Shown: positions 34,659 to 46,839 of the stretch, in pieces | How positions within the stretch are numbered: position 1 is the stretch's first letter | How the letters are laid out: each line of letters starts with the position of its first letter | Origin: Gigaspora rosea | Taxonomy: Eukaryota; Glomeromycota; Glomeromycetes; Diversisporales; Gigasporaceae | DNA: 64,000 nt | Assembly (NCBI GenBank): GCA_003550325.1 | Contig: QKWP01000059.1 | Location: forward strand, 232,284-296,283 | Reading direction: 5' to 3' | The notes under the pieces: model-generated | Databases searched by the model: none | What the model saw: only the letters and a program-made list of their open reading frames with translations | What the model was told of the DNA's origin: nothing | Made by a program: the position numbers and the translations under genes

Positions 34659-37094
34659 TTACAAGACATATCTAAAATCTGATACTTCACTATCTTGTCT
34701 CTTTGTATCACTATTTATAATTCTCTGATCCATTTTTTTATTTTCATTAATAAGCATAAATCTCAGAATTACTGTAAGAATTACTACCAAAATTAATAAA
34801 AATGCATTGATCATATGTCCTTTGACTTTTGGATTATGCATGTTGGTTTATTTGCAGAAATACATAGATTGTAAAATTTATGAGAATAAAATTAATTGAA
34901 AGGTTATTGTTAAACGATTATACTGAAAAATTACTTACAATATCTGGGTCCATCATTTGTTGGGTACAGCATTGACGACACAACACCTAGAAAAAGAAAA
35001 TTTATAAATGAGTAACACAGTAAATATATATATAAGCAAAATCATAAAATGATTCTTACCAGATATATTTGCAAATGCAAGATACATTGCTAGAGCGATT
35101 GCACGTTTATCATGAGGTATAGAAAATATACTGGAAACCCAAGCTATTGCAAGTGGTGAAGCTGTTGATACGCCTATTAAAAATATAAATATATGTCTAT
35201 GAAATGACTAGGTGCTGAGAAAGAGGCGAATTTGACAAAAAATTATATAAAAAAATTAATTTTCTCCGATCATCTAATTAAATTTGATAATTGTTGAGAA
35301 ATTAATTTTTATAATTATTATTTTTTTGCCAGATTCGTTCCTTTTCTCAACGCCTAGCAAAAATACTCAAAAAAAAAAAAAAAACTTAATTAATTCATAT
35401 TTACCAGCAGTGCAAAAAAAAGTGGATACATATAGTAAAGTTATGTTCTTAATCATTGCCAGCCCAAAAAAACCAATTATTGCTAAACATCCTGTAAAAA
35501 TAAGATGAAAGCTTCTTTCTTCAACTTTATCAGAATGCAATGTTATGGCTAATGCAATGCACCAACCAGCAAAATATGGTGGCACTGTCAACAATTGACT
35601 TTTCAATGGATCAAAGCCCATAGAATAAATTACAGTTGGTAGATATAATGTAATGGAATGTAAAGCAATTCCAATGAAGATGCCCAAAAGCATTGCGATA
35701 TAAATCTTCAAATCTTTTACGACCAAGTACAGACTGTGATGATCAATTTTGTAATGTTGAGAGTCATTTAATGTACAGTCATCTTTGCGAAGACAGGTTA
35801 CCCAGTAATCCCTTTCTTGTACAGTTAGGAATGTGGCAGTTTCTGGGAAGTTTGGAAGAATGAAACTAAGAAAAAAAAATAATTGATAATATATTTTAGA
35901 TGTAAAAGTAGATGAAAAAGGAAGGTTAAATATACATTACAAGGCAGCTAATGAGGAAATAAAAGTAGCTAATCCTTCTAACAAGAATAACCATCTCCAT
36001 CCTTCCAAATTCCCTTTTCCGTCCATATATCTCGTAATAAAATAAGCCACAAGTCCACTATTATGATCACCAAAACAGTTAATTCATTAACACGAAGAGA
36101 GAGAATTATTAAAGATAATAATAATTGATAAAACTTTTTACCCAAAAGCACCAGATAAAACAGATCCAGAATAAAATAAACTAAATCTTACAGCACATTG
36201 GGATCGCTTATACCACATACTCAATAGAAAAAATGCACCAGGCGTAAATCCTATTCAACACATAACATACTTAGCACGTGAATGATAGGAAGTTGAGTAT
36301 TATCATCATTTTCTACGTACGTACCTGCTTCAAAGACACCTAGAAAAAGTCTTGTAGCAATCAATTCACCAAAATATTTTACTGCGGCCATGCAACATAC
36401 AACAGCAGACCATACGACCATAAGGGTTGGTATCCATTTTGATGGTGTAAACTTCTTTATTACCTATATCAATTATCGATAATAATAATGAAATTGATCC
36501 TCATTCAACGCAATATAATCGTTATAACCTGCGATTAGATTCTAAAATAATCTCATTTTTACCATGTTTGAAGGTATTTCAAATAGAACATAACCAATAT
36601 AGAATACAGCAAGTGAGATTTGATATTGGTTTCCATATAATCCTATAAATGAAAAGTATTGTAAACAAAAATTTAAATAATATTTTATTAAAGTAAATTA
36701 CCTAGATTATTTTCTAATCCTGCCAATCTTGCATTTCCTATATCACATAAATAGAAAAATAAAGAGGATTTCACGTTTAAAATCCGAAAAAATCTTTAAA
36801 TATATGAGCGTCTCAAATTTAGGAACGGAAGGTCGTACCAATATTAGTTCTATCCAGACAATCCAAGCAATACAAAACAACCAATATCAAGAGTAATCTA
36901 AAGTCGATTTTTCTTATCAATTTTTTCTTGTCAACTAATGGCTGTAATGTTTGTTGTGTTGATTTTCGAGAAAAATCATCATCATTGGTCGTTGAATATA
37001 TAGATACTTCATTACTATTACGAACAATTTCTTCAGTTGTAGATGTACCATTAATTATAGGTTTATTTGCTCGAGAAATATCCATTTTTTTCAA
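34659..37094 (-). CDS. MFS transporter, anion:cation symporter (allantoate/nicotinate permease-like) family, 10 exons
   Basis: Minus strand, ATG at 37,094. Exons: 37,094-36,839; 36,737-36,702; 36,642-36,563; 36,463-36,325; 36,250-36,142; 36,057-35,941; 35,865-35,405; 35,173-35,060; 34,986-34,939; 34,825-34,659. All nine introns (59-231 bp) are GT-AG. Exons sum to 1527 nt, 508 residues plus TAA, a normal length. After a hydrophilic Ser/Thr-rich N-terminus (about 1-60) come twelve probable membrane spans. Diagnostic motifs: CLDRTNIGNARLAGLE after span 1, YVLFEIPSN, RLFLGVFEAGFTPGAFFLLS, GWRWLFLLEG, FILPNFPETATFLT and PPYFAGW; polar C-tail ending FRYVL. Family members import organic anions (allantoate, nicotinate, pantothenate and similar) with H+ at the plasma membrane; the substrate here is unknown. 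No frameshift or stop in this model. A second in-frame ATG lies three codons in. Confidence 0.93.
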
Positions 37095-38190
37095 AAATAA
37101 TAAAAAATATCACTTGTGGATTTTATTTAACTTTTCTTGATTTATTTTGTCACCATTTACCCCATCAATAATATATATCAGTATACATATTAATTTAATT
37201 CGGCTAACGAATTTTGGTAAGTTATTAAACCTGTTAACGTTTCATCTGTTTGTTTTTTTTTTTTTAATAAAAGCTTGGCATATTATATAAAGCCTAAACT
37301 TATGTGATAAAACTCATTATTTTAGCTCGATGAAGTGTACTGTTGCTATATTAGAATTGCTGCTTGCCAATTCGAAATATAATAATTTTGATTTTAGTTT
37401 TATTCTCATTTCAGGAATATTGGCAAATTGTCTATTATTTTTATATGACTAAACATAGTTATTGATTCAGGTGCAGAAATAGCTTCCGCTTTACTTCAAT
37501 ACTTTATACACATATAAGAATTTTATCTTTACGAACATTCATCTATTTGCAATTATTTAATGGCGAACCGTATAGCCGCGGAATAACGCCTATCTGCGTA
37601 ATAATTGGCCCGTGTAATGATGCAGACATTTAAAATTTTGAGGGTAACTACCCCGCCAAGAAAATTACGCATAAGTAAAAGTGCCGCATGCCGTATAAAT
37701 GCCGTAAGTAGTATAAATGCCGTATGCGTAAATAACCTTAGTGACTAATTTGTATCGTGACATAATGTCATATGACAAATGACTAAGGCCACAAAAAAAA
37801 AAACTATCGCTGATATCGAAAAAAAAAGATGGCATTCAAATTGCTAATCCTTTTTCAAAAAAAATAGTAAACAAAAAATACTATCTTAAAATGTTAATCA
37901 AGACAAGCTAAACACTTTCATGGTTTTAAATTTTTTTTAAATCTCTTTATAAAAAAAGTTATAGCAAGTTGAAGTTCTAGTATTTTTATAATTAAATATG
38001 AAATTTGGCCACCTTTTATATATATAAATAAAGCAAATTTGGCCTCTTTAAACAATTAATTTTATTTTTATATATATTAATAATTTAAATTTGACCACTT
38101 TATATATAAATATTAGCTAAATTTTCAAATTGGCTTTTTCATATATATAAAAAATAAATTTTGAATTTGGCTGCTAAAAATTTTTATTAG
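37095..38190. other. 5' flank of the transporter gene and AT-rich intergenic DNA
   Basis: Should contain the promoter of the minus-strand transporter gene. No sure TATA element or binding site can be named among the AT-rich DNA. At 37,497-37,565 is the dispersed repeat shared with 857-930. At 37,560-37,735 the DNA is GC-richer, with direct repeats of GCCGTATAAATGCCGTA-type words (GTATAAATGCCGTAAGTA, GTATAAATGCCGTATGCG). Confidence 0.55.
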
Positions 38191-38193
38191 TTA

Positions 38194-38753
38194 GGGAGCT
38201 TCCAGAAATCAGCTGATTTTTGTTTACTATGAGCCTACCCCACCCACTCACACCTGATATCCCAATTAGCCAATTAGATTTTACGATTATTAAAAAGTTA
38301 AATATAACATTTAATAGTAAATAACTTTTGGTCTACTGAACCAAATTTGATGATTTAACTAGTGAGCCCAAAATTGTTAAAATCCAATCACAGGATCCTG
38401 TGATCAGAATAGATTTGTATTACTATAAATGTTCTATAATTTATTAAATAATTATAATCCATTTATAGTAACACGAATTTATTTCGATATTAGGATCCTG
38501 TGATTGGATTTTAACGATTTTGGGCTTTTTAGAATCCTCTCATTGAGAGGATCATTTTGGTAGTTGAATCATCCAATTTGGTCCAGTTGTTCAAAAGTTA
38601 TTAATTATCAAATATTATTAATAAATCTATAATTTTGGTCAAAAATAATTTTGCAACTTTGGCCGGAATTATGAAATTTTGGCCGGAATTACACCTGATA
38701 CTTCAGCTGACCCACCCACCCACCCAGAAATCAGCTGATTTCTGGAAGCTCCC
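38194..38753. mobile_element. Tourist-like MITE, 560 bp, TSD TTA
   Basis: GGGAGCTTCCAGAAAT and its mirror image at the ends, with TTA at 38,191-38,193 and 38,754-38,756. Subterminal palindrome AAATCAGCTGATTT at both ends. The arms also contain the GATCCTCT / TTTTGGTAGTTGAATCATCC block, and ACCCACCCACCC near the right end. Same family as 25,147-25,529. Confidence 0.87.
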
Positions 38754-38759
38754 TTAGAA

Positions 38760-39585
38760 CTAGGTTGTCCACACTGCATGATTCAAAATTTTGGCACTTA
38801 TATAAAAAAAAACTTGAATTTATTAACAAAAATTTAAATTTTTTTAATAAAATTTAAAAATTGTATTAAGGTTTTCTGCATTTTTATTGGATAATTAGGT
38901 TATACTGCAGCTAAAAAATTGGTGCCTATATATAAAATATGTTGCCTTTAAATAAATCCATTGTATAAAATAAAAATTGTTAAAAAATTAACAAAATTTG
39001 TCATATCCTAACAATCTTTTTTACAAATTTAATTCATAATTAATCTATAGATGTTCTTGATATTGAACTAACAATTACTTATAGGTCATATAGTGGCTGT
39101 AAATTCAGTTAATTATTACTTTAGAACAGTAAAAATGTTATTTAGCTAGTATAAATTCTACAATTCATATATGGAATCTGCCACTATCAAAATGAGACAC
39201 TTATGAACTTGTTGGTAATTATAGTTATATATATATATGTACACATTATTAACATTGTATTTCTGTAGAAAAATTTCTCTTATTAGAACTTAATTCTTAT
39301 TTCTGTATTTATAAATTCACTATTAAACTTGATTACCTACATTGGCTATATAGATACTATATAGAATTTAAAATTGTTTTCTATTTGTAACTTAAATACT
39401 AGCTTTTAGCATCTGCAAATTTTGAAATACAGATCATCTTTGAAAAGTTTATAGGAATATTGCAGTAGCAATATGAACTACTAGTTAATAGAGGTATATT
39501 GATAGTTTATTTTCTTAATTTTTAAAATTATTTTTTCTTTTACAAATTATTTTAAATTTATAATTGTTTGCTTTATATATTAGGC
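38760..39585. other. No gene or clear repeat seen
   Basis: AT-rich DNA with no open frame of note, between a MITE and a 2.1-kb TIR element. Confidence 0.5.
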
Positions 39586-39586
39586 T

Positions 39587-41678
39587 ATACAAAATAAATT
39601 TTTTGGTTTACATAACCTGGCTGGGTCCAAAAATTGAAAACTATAAATTTTTTTTTTTGTTTTTTTTTTTGATCTGCTTGTGAATGAAGTCACAAAGCAG
39701 ACAATTATTGCAAGTTACCGGACTTTCTATGTGATGGCAGATCACAGATGAAATAGTATTTGAGTAACCTAATAATATGCATCGATCTCTTTGTTCTTGA
39801 AATTTTCTGCTTGCCATTGTGTCCAGCTACATTGCATGAACAAGCCAGTTTTTTAGCAAGAACCGAATAGAAATTTTCAATTCTTCAAGAAATTTTACTA
39901 TGACATTACCAATGAAAGCTGCTTTATCATATTAGACAATTCCAAAAAATTTCTTTGCTAATCTTTATGATAATATTTTGGGACCAGAAGTAGAAAAAAG
40001 CAAAATAGCTAATGCATTGTGAAGATACTAGGTTGATTTCTCTGGACCTCGGTAGGGTTATATTTGCAAGGACGTTGCCACGAGAATAGAAAATTCTGCC
40101 AGAATATATGCAGTTGAACATTTTGATATAAAGCAAATGGGAGTTGTCAATGAATGCAGAATAAAGCAGCTATTTGTGCTCAAAATCTGCAGAAATAGGT
40201 AATGCAGTTGGAAACAAAGCCGTTGGTGTTTGTTGTTATAATGAAATTTGAGTTGCAAAGAAGGACACAAGGCATTTGTTTGTTTGTTTTCAAAGGTTTG
40301 CCGTTTGGCATAATGCAAGGAATTCGATCTTCGTGATAATTTTTTGGGACCAGAGAAAGAAAGAGAAATAACACTATACTAAATCCTCTGGATCTCGGTA
40401 TAAATAGTCTTGGGCCGAAGTAAAGAAGCATTAGCAGATATATGTTGCAAGGACATTGTAATAACGATGGAAAATAGTGTTGAAACGTATCCTGTTGGAC
40501 ATTGTGAAAAGGGAATTAGAGTTGAAAAGGAGGAACATAAGCATTCGTTTATAATCAAACTTGCAAATATAGATAATACTGTTGGAATAGAGCCATCAGT
40601 GTCTGTTCTCATAGTAAAATTGGAGTCAAAAATGACACAAGGCAATTGTTATTACCAAAAATCTACAAAACATATATTGTATAAAAAATTTTGGTCTGAT
40701 CTTCGTGATAACGATTTGGAACAAAAAGGCAGGCAAGGAATATTATACCGACCCTCCGGTAGTCTTGACAAGGCATTAGCAAATGTAGATTTGGAGAGCT
40801 TTACAATAATGAAGAAAATATTAATGAAATATATTGAGGTTGAATATCAGGGCGTATAGAAGTTGAAGCTGAAAAAGGAAGAACATAAAGCATTTATTTA
40901 TGACCGAAATCAGCAGATATGGGTAATAATACTGTTGGAGTAAAAGCCACACAAGGCATTTGTTTATTACCAGAAATCAGCCTATATGCAGATCTTCATG
41001 ACAATTTCAGGAACCAGAGGAAGAAAAAGCATAGCAGATGCATTCCGCAAGAACACTACGTTGACCTCACTAGATCTGGTAAAATAGTCTTGTGGAAAAG
41101 TTGAGAGGGTATTAGCAGATAGATTTGGTATTCATTTGTAATCGAATCTGCAGATATGGAAAATACCATTGGGAAATAAGGCCGTTGGTATCTGTTATCA
41201 CAATGAAATTAAAGCTAAAAAAAAAGGACACAAGGCACCGGTATTACCAAGAATTTGCTATTACGAGAAATTTCAAGGAAAACATCAGCAAATATACTTT
41301 GTGATAATGCTATCAAATGCATGAAGGGGGATATGCTAACAAAAAAAAAAAAGGCTGTTGTTGGTGTTGGATATTGGTTATCATAATGGAATTGGATTAA
41401 AGAAGGTGAACACAAGGCATTTGCTATTACCAAAATCAGCTAGAGTTAATGGCAGAATCCAGTTTAATGTGTCAGAGATGAATTTTTCTTTGTTTTTATT
41501 CATTTTTGGAGGTGGGACCAGGTCGCAAATAAAATTTTTACGTAACAATTCTATAGGCATAGAATATGCAACAATTTATTAATTAGATATATAAAAAATT
41601 TTTTTTTAAAAAAAAAATTTGGGTGGCCGGGTTAAAAATTTTATTTTATGTTATGTAAACCAAGAAATTTATTTGTAT
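39587..41678. mobile_element. 2.1-kb TIR element filled with roughly 240-bp internal repeats
   Basis: The left end ATACAAAATAAATTTTTTGG then TTTACATAA is mirrored by TTATGTAAACC then AAGAAATTTATTTGTAT. Inside are about five diverged direct repeats (near 40,190, 40,430, 40,770, 41,120 and 41,350). Each has words such as GGCATTTGTTATTACC, AAATCTGCAGATATGG, ACTGTTGGA, GTTGGTGTTTGTTATCATAATG and GATCTTCGTGATAA. The 40,410-40,859 open frame (149 aa) is part of this repeat structure and has no known motif. Probably non-autonomous. Confidence 0.7.
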
Positions 41679-41749
41679 GGACTTATTAACTCATCTACCT
41701 TTTTTTTTTTAACTTTGTAACCGTTTGATCTTTATTAGAAAATTACATA

Positions 41750-42650
41750 AAAGCTACATAATTTTATATTCTAACTGTAATGATCGAACTAAGTCAGCTG
41801 CCTAAATTGGTACCCAACTTTGGTTACTGTACAGAAATGGTTTGCTCATACTCAAGTATAGTCTTTCTCAATAGCAAGAAGTATAGCACTGCCTGGCTTC
41901 AGAAACCAACCACAAAATCTATTCCTTCAAAAAATTTCTTCTCTGAGCTTTTCATAAAGAAGAATAAAAAAGGTGAAAAGATTAAAAGGTGACAATATCT
42001 AAACGAAAAACCAAAAGAACCAACCAAAAATACAACCAAAAAAAAAGAAATAATAAAAAAGAAAAACCAAAGAAAAAGCAAAGAAAGAATAGAAACTGTA
42101 GATACTAACACGCCTAGCATAAATAATAAAAATTATATAATACTCCAAGACTAATGTCTATCGGTGTATTATATATACAAATATAGAAAAAAACTAAAAC
42201 TAAAACAACAAACAAAGATAAGAAATTTTTTTATATGCCCTCCTAGATTTCTAATACGTCATTCACTGTTTATTTGTATATAGTAACCAAAATTAACTCA
42301 TGAAGCCATCAGTTCTGGAATGAGAATTTCCAACTGATCTTTTTGAAGGTAGTAAGCTAGGATTCTCACTTTTTGGCAGAAATTTTGAAAAAAATCCAAA
42401 AAGAAGTAAGACGATACTCAAAAGAAATTTAAAGAAGAGGGTATAGTTGGATAAACTTAATTTTTTGTTGTTCTCCATTGTTTTTCTACAGAAAACTTCG
42501 TTGACAAAAGAAAACTTTAAACTCTACCAAAATTTCTTGTACAAGGGCTCTATCTTCTGCCAGTTATCTTGTAAAAGTACGCTTTTGGCTTGCATGTCGA
42601 ATATACAAAGGAGTTCCTATAGCCCTAGTTGACTTTTGTAAAAACCGTTA
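41750..42650. repeat. Dispersed repeat, copy 1 (pairs with 53,985-54,480)
   Basis: Around 42,525-42,610, ATTTCTTGTACAAGGGC, CTGCCAGTTATCTTG and GCTTGCATGTCGAATATA are the mirror of TATATTCAGCATGCAAGC, CAAGATAACTGGCAG and GTACAAGAAATTCT at about 54,130-54,210. The rest is A-rich with Lys-coding potential on the plus strand and no known protein motif. Confidence 0.6.
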
Positions 42651-42733
42651 TTCTGTGTTAGCCTACTATACATTTAGTATAGGCAACTCTCCAACAAAAA
42701 ATATCTTGTTTTTCGTCCGTTGGTAATTTGTAA

Positions 42734-43014
42734 GGTTCCGCAATTTGATTTGATTTTCAAATATTTGAATCAAATATTTGATCAAATTCAAATTCAAATT
42801 TGACTATATTTGATTTGATCAAATTCAAATATGGCTAAATTTGATTTGACTTGACAAATATTTGATTTGATTTGAAAATTACTATTAAAAATTCAAATTC
42901 AAATCAAATTCAAATTCAAATATTTGAATCAAATCAAATTCAAATTAGGGTCAATTTGATTTGATCAAATTCAAATTGATCCAATATTTGATTTGATTTG
43001 AATTTGAGGAACAC
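42734..43014. mobile_element. AGGGTTCC/CAAAT-word element, second copy (inverted)
   Basis: GGTTCCGCAATTTGATTTGA at the left and AATTTGAGGAAC at the right. Nearly the reverse complement of 27,892-28,175, including the order of the CAAAT/ATTTG words. Confidence 0.75.
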
Positions 43015-43363
43015 TAGTAATTTGGTCCAGGTGATTGTTGGAAAGAGTTTTTTTTTTGTTTTTGTTATTAACTCATCTACCAATATCTATATTTATTGAT
43101 TTTGTTCATAGCAATTTGAAAAAAATTACTATTTTATTTCAAAATTCAATAATCAAGCCTTATAACATTGAACAAAACAAAGTGTTGCCTTGTAATATAT
43201 GTTAATACTTCAGTGGCACAAATTAATTGTATTATTGTTTATTCTACTATGTTGCTATTATTTTTAGCATATAAGAATATATATATTAGATTTTTTGATA
43301 TCAATAGCAATAAAATTCAAAGTTTAATTTATCAAAAAGAAAAAAAAATCAAGTTATTATATA

Positions 43364-43699
43364 GGGCGCAGGCAATAGAAACAGCCCATTTTTACATATA
43401 TTTTATTTTGAGATAATTGAGTTTAATCATTTGTTTTGATTTTCGGACTGATCTGGATTAATCAAATTTCATGATTTTGATTAGTTAAATGTAACATGTG
43501 ACTATCGGGTAATATTGTGATGTGTTGGCTCTATGCAGCCTCGTGTAATTTTTCTTTAACATTATCTTGATTTTTTATTATGCAAATTGACTTTCATTTT
43601 TAATTGAAAAATGTCAACCATGTCAAAATTTATATAAATCTAATAAAAACTCGATTTCAAAAAATTTGTAAAAATGGGCTGTTTCTATTGCCTGCACCC
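43364..43699. mobile_element. 336-bp MITE with GGGCGCAGGCAATAGAAACA ends
   Basis: GGGCGCAGGCAATAGAAACA, then GCCCATTTTTACA, is mirrored at the right by TGTAAAAATGGGC, then TGTTTCTATTGCCTGCACCC: 33 bp with one mismatch. Flanks are ATATA / ATATAT, so a TA-type TSD is likely. Confidence 0.85.
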
Positions 43700-43975
43700 A
43701 TATATTTAATCTTTTATTTACTTGCAGGTAAATGTAATTTCTCAATGCTTGCCCATTTGAATTTAGTCATCTGCTTGATATTAATTTATCAGAAATAATA
43801 TTGGTATCAAAAGATATGATTTGTTTTAAACTGTGCATTATATTGCTAAACTTGATTGCTATAATTTTTTATATCTTAACAATAGTAAATCTATAAAGGT
43901 AATAGGCTCTATTTGTTTGTGGGATATTGTATCAACTAGACAATGCGTTTAAGAGTTTGTATCATATTGGTACAT

Positions 43976-44512
43976 ATGCTCTGATTTTTGGAATTTATAA
44001 GTAGAGCTTATTTTTTTAAAACTTTAAAGCTAAATAATTTTTGATTTACTGGTCCATTTTAAATGATTTTACTACCAAAATGTTCGTCTCTTTAAGTTGA
44101 TTCCAACGAGCCCAAAATTATTAAAATTCAATTACAAAATCATGAGAAAATGCGCTATCAAATAAATGATGCACTTATAATATAAAGAAATTGGTTAAAC
44201 ATAAATCTAACCAATTTTCTTACCCTATAGGTGCGTTACTTAGGGCCGTGTCATTAATTACCTGACCCTCTCCCTCTAAAAAATCACTTGATTTTTGTCA
44301 CTCCCCTTATTTGACAGCGGATTTTCTTATGATCCTGTGATTAGATTTTAATGATTTTGGGCTCATTGGAATCATCTCAAAGAGACAAACATTTTGGTAG
44401 TAAAATCATTTAAAACAAACTAGTAGATCAAAATTATTTAGCTTTAAATTTTTAAAAAAATAAGCTAGCTATACTTACAAATTCCAAAAATCAGAGCATA
44501 TAAAAAATCTGA
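43976..44512. repeat. Palindrome of about 535 bp with a 64-bp element at its centre
   Basis: The arms read TATGCTCTGATTTTTGGAAT and, mirrored, ATTCCAAAAATCAGAGCATA at the outside. Inside come the TTTTGGTAGT block and CCAACGAGCCCAAAATTATT. The centre holds a tiny element 44,243-44,306 (GGGCCGTGTCATTAAT at one end, TTTTTGTCACTCCCC at the other) flanked by TTA. Confidence 0.75.
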
Positions 44513-45007
44513 TAAGGGTATATTATGTGTTGAATATCCTCAAACTTTACTATAGATAGATTCAGTAGTAAAGATATATTGTTAATAATGTTTAAAAATA
44601 ATAATATTAGTTTTTTAAAGTTCAATTTATTTTTAAATATGAATCCCATAAATGAATTAGTTGTATCATTTATATATATTATTGTTAGGTGAATATATAA
44701 TAAATTAATACTTAAAAGATTTAAATATTATTTACCACTTCTAATATATTTTGGTGGGTATTGTATTTACACTCTTTTTATTTTCTATATTTTATTTATT
44801 TATTACTATATTAGAAATTAGTTTTTACAATAACAAAGAACTTTTTGTTTTAAAAATATTTTAGTTTTTAAATTCTAACAAAATTCTAGCATTGGACTAT
44901 TTATTTTAGCAAACAATTTTATTTATCTTTATTATAGTTTAAATAAAAACCAGTCAAGTATAGAACAAACTTTGTAGATAGTCTGATAGATGATTTGCAG
45001 AAACTTG

Positions 45008-46090
45008 TTTTTTACAGCAAAAACCTCTGAAATTTGAAAAGTAAAAAACAGTTTTTGCCAATTATCTTGGCATCTAGTAGACCAATTTAAACAGAGGTTT
45101 TTTAAAAATAAAGCTCTTAGTAAGGCACATCTAACAAAAAAAAATTCATTCAATTCTGATTACTAAATCAAAAGTTATTTAAACAAATATTTTTTGTCAT
45201 TTTCAGCAAATTGAACCAAAATTGGCCAAAATCCAGTTATGATCTATATGAGAGATGTCCAGGGTCCTATCTTATAGATATTTAAGTTCAAGTATTTGTT
45301 TATCAGCCAATACTGGTTAAACTTATCAAAAAATATAATTGATAAAGCAAATTTCTTATCATATCTGATATATCTGATATATCTGATATAGTAATAGTAT
45401 CTTTAGTAGACTATGATATACTGTATTGAGAAAATATATCAAGAAACAATATATAAATCAATTTTCTGATTTTTATCCTGTAGTGTTGGTAATCTATACT
45501 AAGTAAATAATAAAAATACTATATTTTAAAAAATGCACTAAATTTTTTATCGAAGCAATATTTTTAAAACTACAGTATAGACTTGTGGGTCGATAGTGTT
45601 GTGTTATGCTCCTGGGTCCCAATCACAAGGTTGCCAGTTCAAGTCAGGTCATCTACACAAGGTTTTCGAGAGAAAAAAGGGGCTGTGCCAGGACCATAAT
45701 TGGTGATTTAGCTATATTTTCCAAATGTGCATTTGGTGCTAAATAAAAAACAATAAATACTTCCTGTAGAATTCTAGTTGAATAACAAATACTTTAGGTG
45801 AGATTCCGGTAAGACCCTGAACATATAGTACAAAGAACATACATTACATATTTTAGCAAAAACCCCAAAATTTGAGAAGCAAAAAACAGTTTTTGGCAAT
45901 TATCTTGGCATATAGTAGTCCAATTTGAATAAACTTTTTTTTTTAAAATGAAGCTCTTAATAAGATGCATCTAACAAAAAAAGTTTATTCAATTTTAATC
46001 ACTGGATCAGAAGTTATTTAAGTAAATAGATTTTGTTGTTTTTAGCAAATTGGATCAAAATTGGCCAAAATTCAGTTATGACCTATATAG
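45008..46090. repeat. Two direct repeats of about 240 bp flanking a SINE-like unit
   Basis: 45,015-45,252 and 45,855-46,088 share AAAAACAGTTTTTGCCAATT / AAAAACAGTTTTTGGCAATT, ATCTTGGCAT, AAGCTCTTA, CATCTAACAAAAAAA, ATTGGCCAAAAT and CAGTTATGA at about 80% identity and in the same order. A 9-bp microsatellite (TATATCTGA) lies at 45,360-45,392. Confidence 0.7.
45581..45762 (+). mobile_element. SINE-like element with tRNA-type head
   Basis: The head GTGGGTCGATAGTGTTGTG...CTGGGTCCCAATCACAAGG ends in a Pol III B-box-like CCAGTTCAAGTCAGG (45,634-45,648). A unique body follows, ending in TTTGGTGCTAAATAAAAAAC, an A-rich tail. No clear TSD. Probably a tRNA-derived SINE. Confidence 0.5.
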
Positions 46091-46839
46091 TCCTATACCC
46101 GAAATGGAAAGAGACTACCAGTAAAAACTTCAGAAAAGATAAACAGAAGGAAGTACTGAGCTGCCCCCTCAAAATAAACAACCAAAAGATCAGACAGAAG
46201 CTGAAAACTAACAAATACTGCTAGCAGGCTAAGTAACTAAATGAGGGATATCTGGGTGACTAAGTATAGAATTAGATAGTACAACTAGCCTAGTATTATA
46301 ATAAAAAATTGTAAAAAATATAATAAGAAATACATGACTTTAATAAAAGATTGCCAATAGTGACTCCAGGTAAAACTCTAAGGAAATTTCAAAAAAAAAT
46401 TATAGTATATATTTGACAATTTTATTAAACTTTAATTATGAAATACAAATTTTTTTTACAAAGTTAAAAATTAAATTATATTTAATTATATATTCTAACT
46501 AGACTAATTATTACAAGTATTATTATTGAATTATAGCTACTTCTATAAAAAATTTGATCTTTTAATATTTATAATAATTTATATTATTTATTACTAAAAA
46601 AAAATAAAACTAAAAAATAAAAAAGGGATAGTTAGGCCATTTCAATTTAATTCATTGTTTAATATAACAAATTCAAAATTTTTTAAAAGGAAGAGAAGGG
46701 ATTTAAACAATATATGAATAAATCTGGTTCAGGTTGGCCCAGAATTGAACTAGATCTGATTTGGGTCCAGTCCAGGATTGAACAGACTCAGACTCTAAAT
46801 TTTATGCAGACTAGTTTAAGTCTAAATATACTTGTATGT

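Noticed and set aside
35284..35508. Plus-strand open frame inside the transporter locus
   Set aside because: It is antisense to exon 7 and intron 7 of the transporter gene.
40410..40859. 149-residue open frame as a host gene
   Set aside because: It spans internal direct repeats of a TIR element and shows no family motif; kept only as part of the element.
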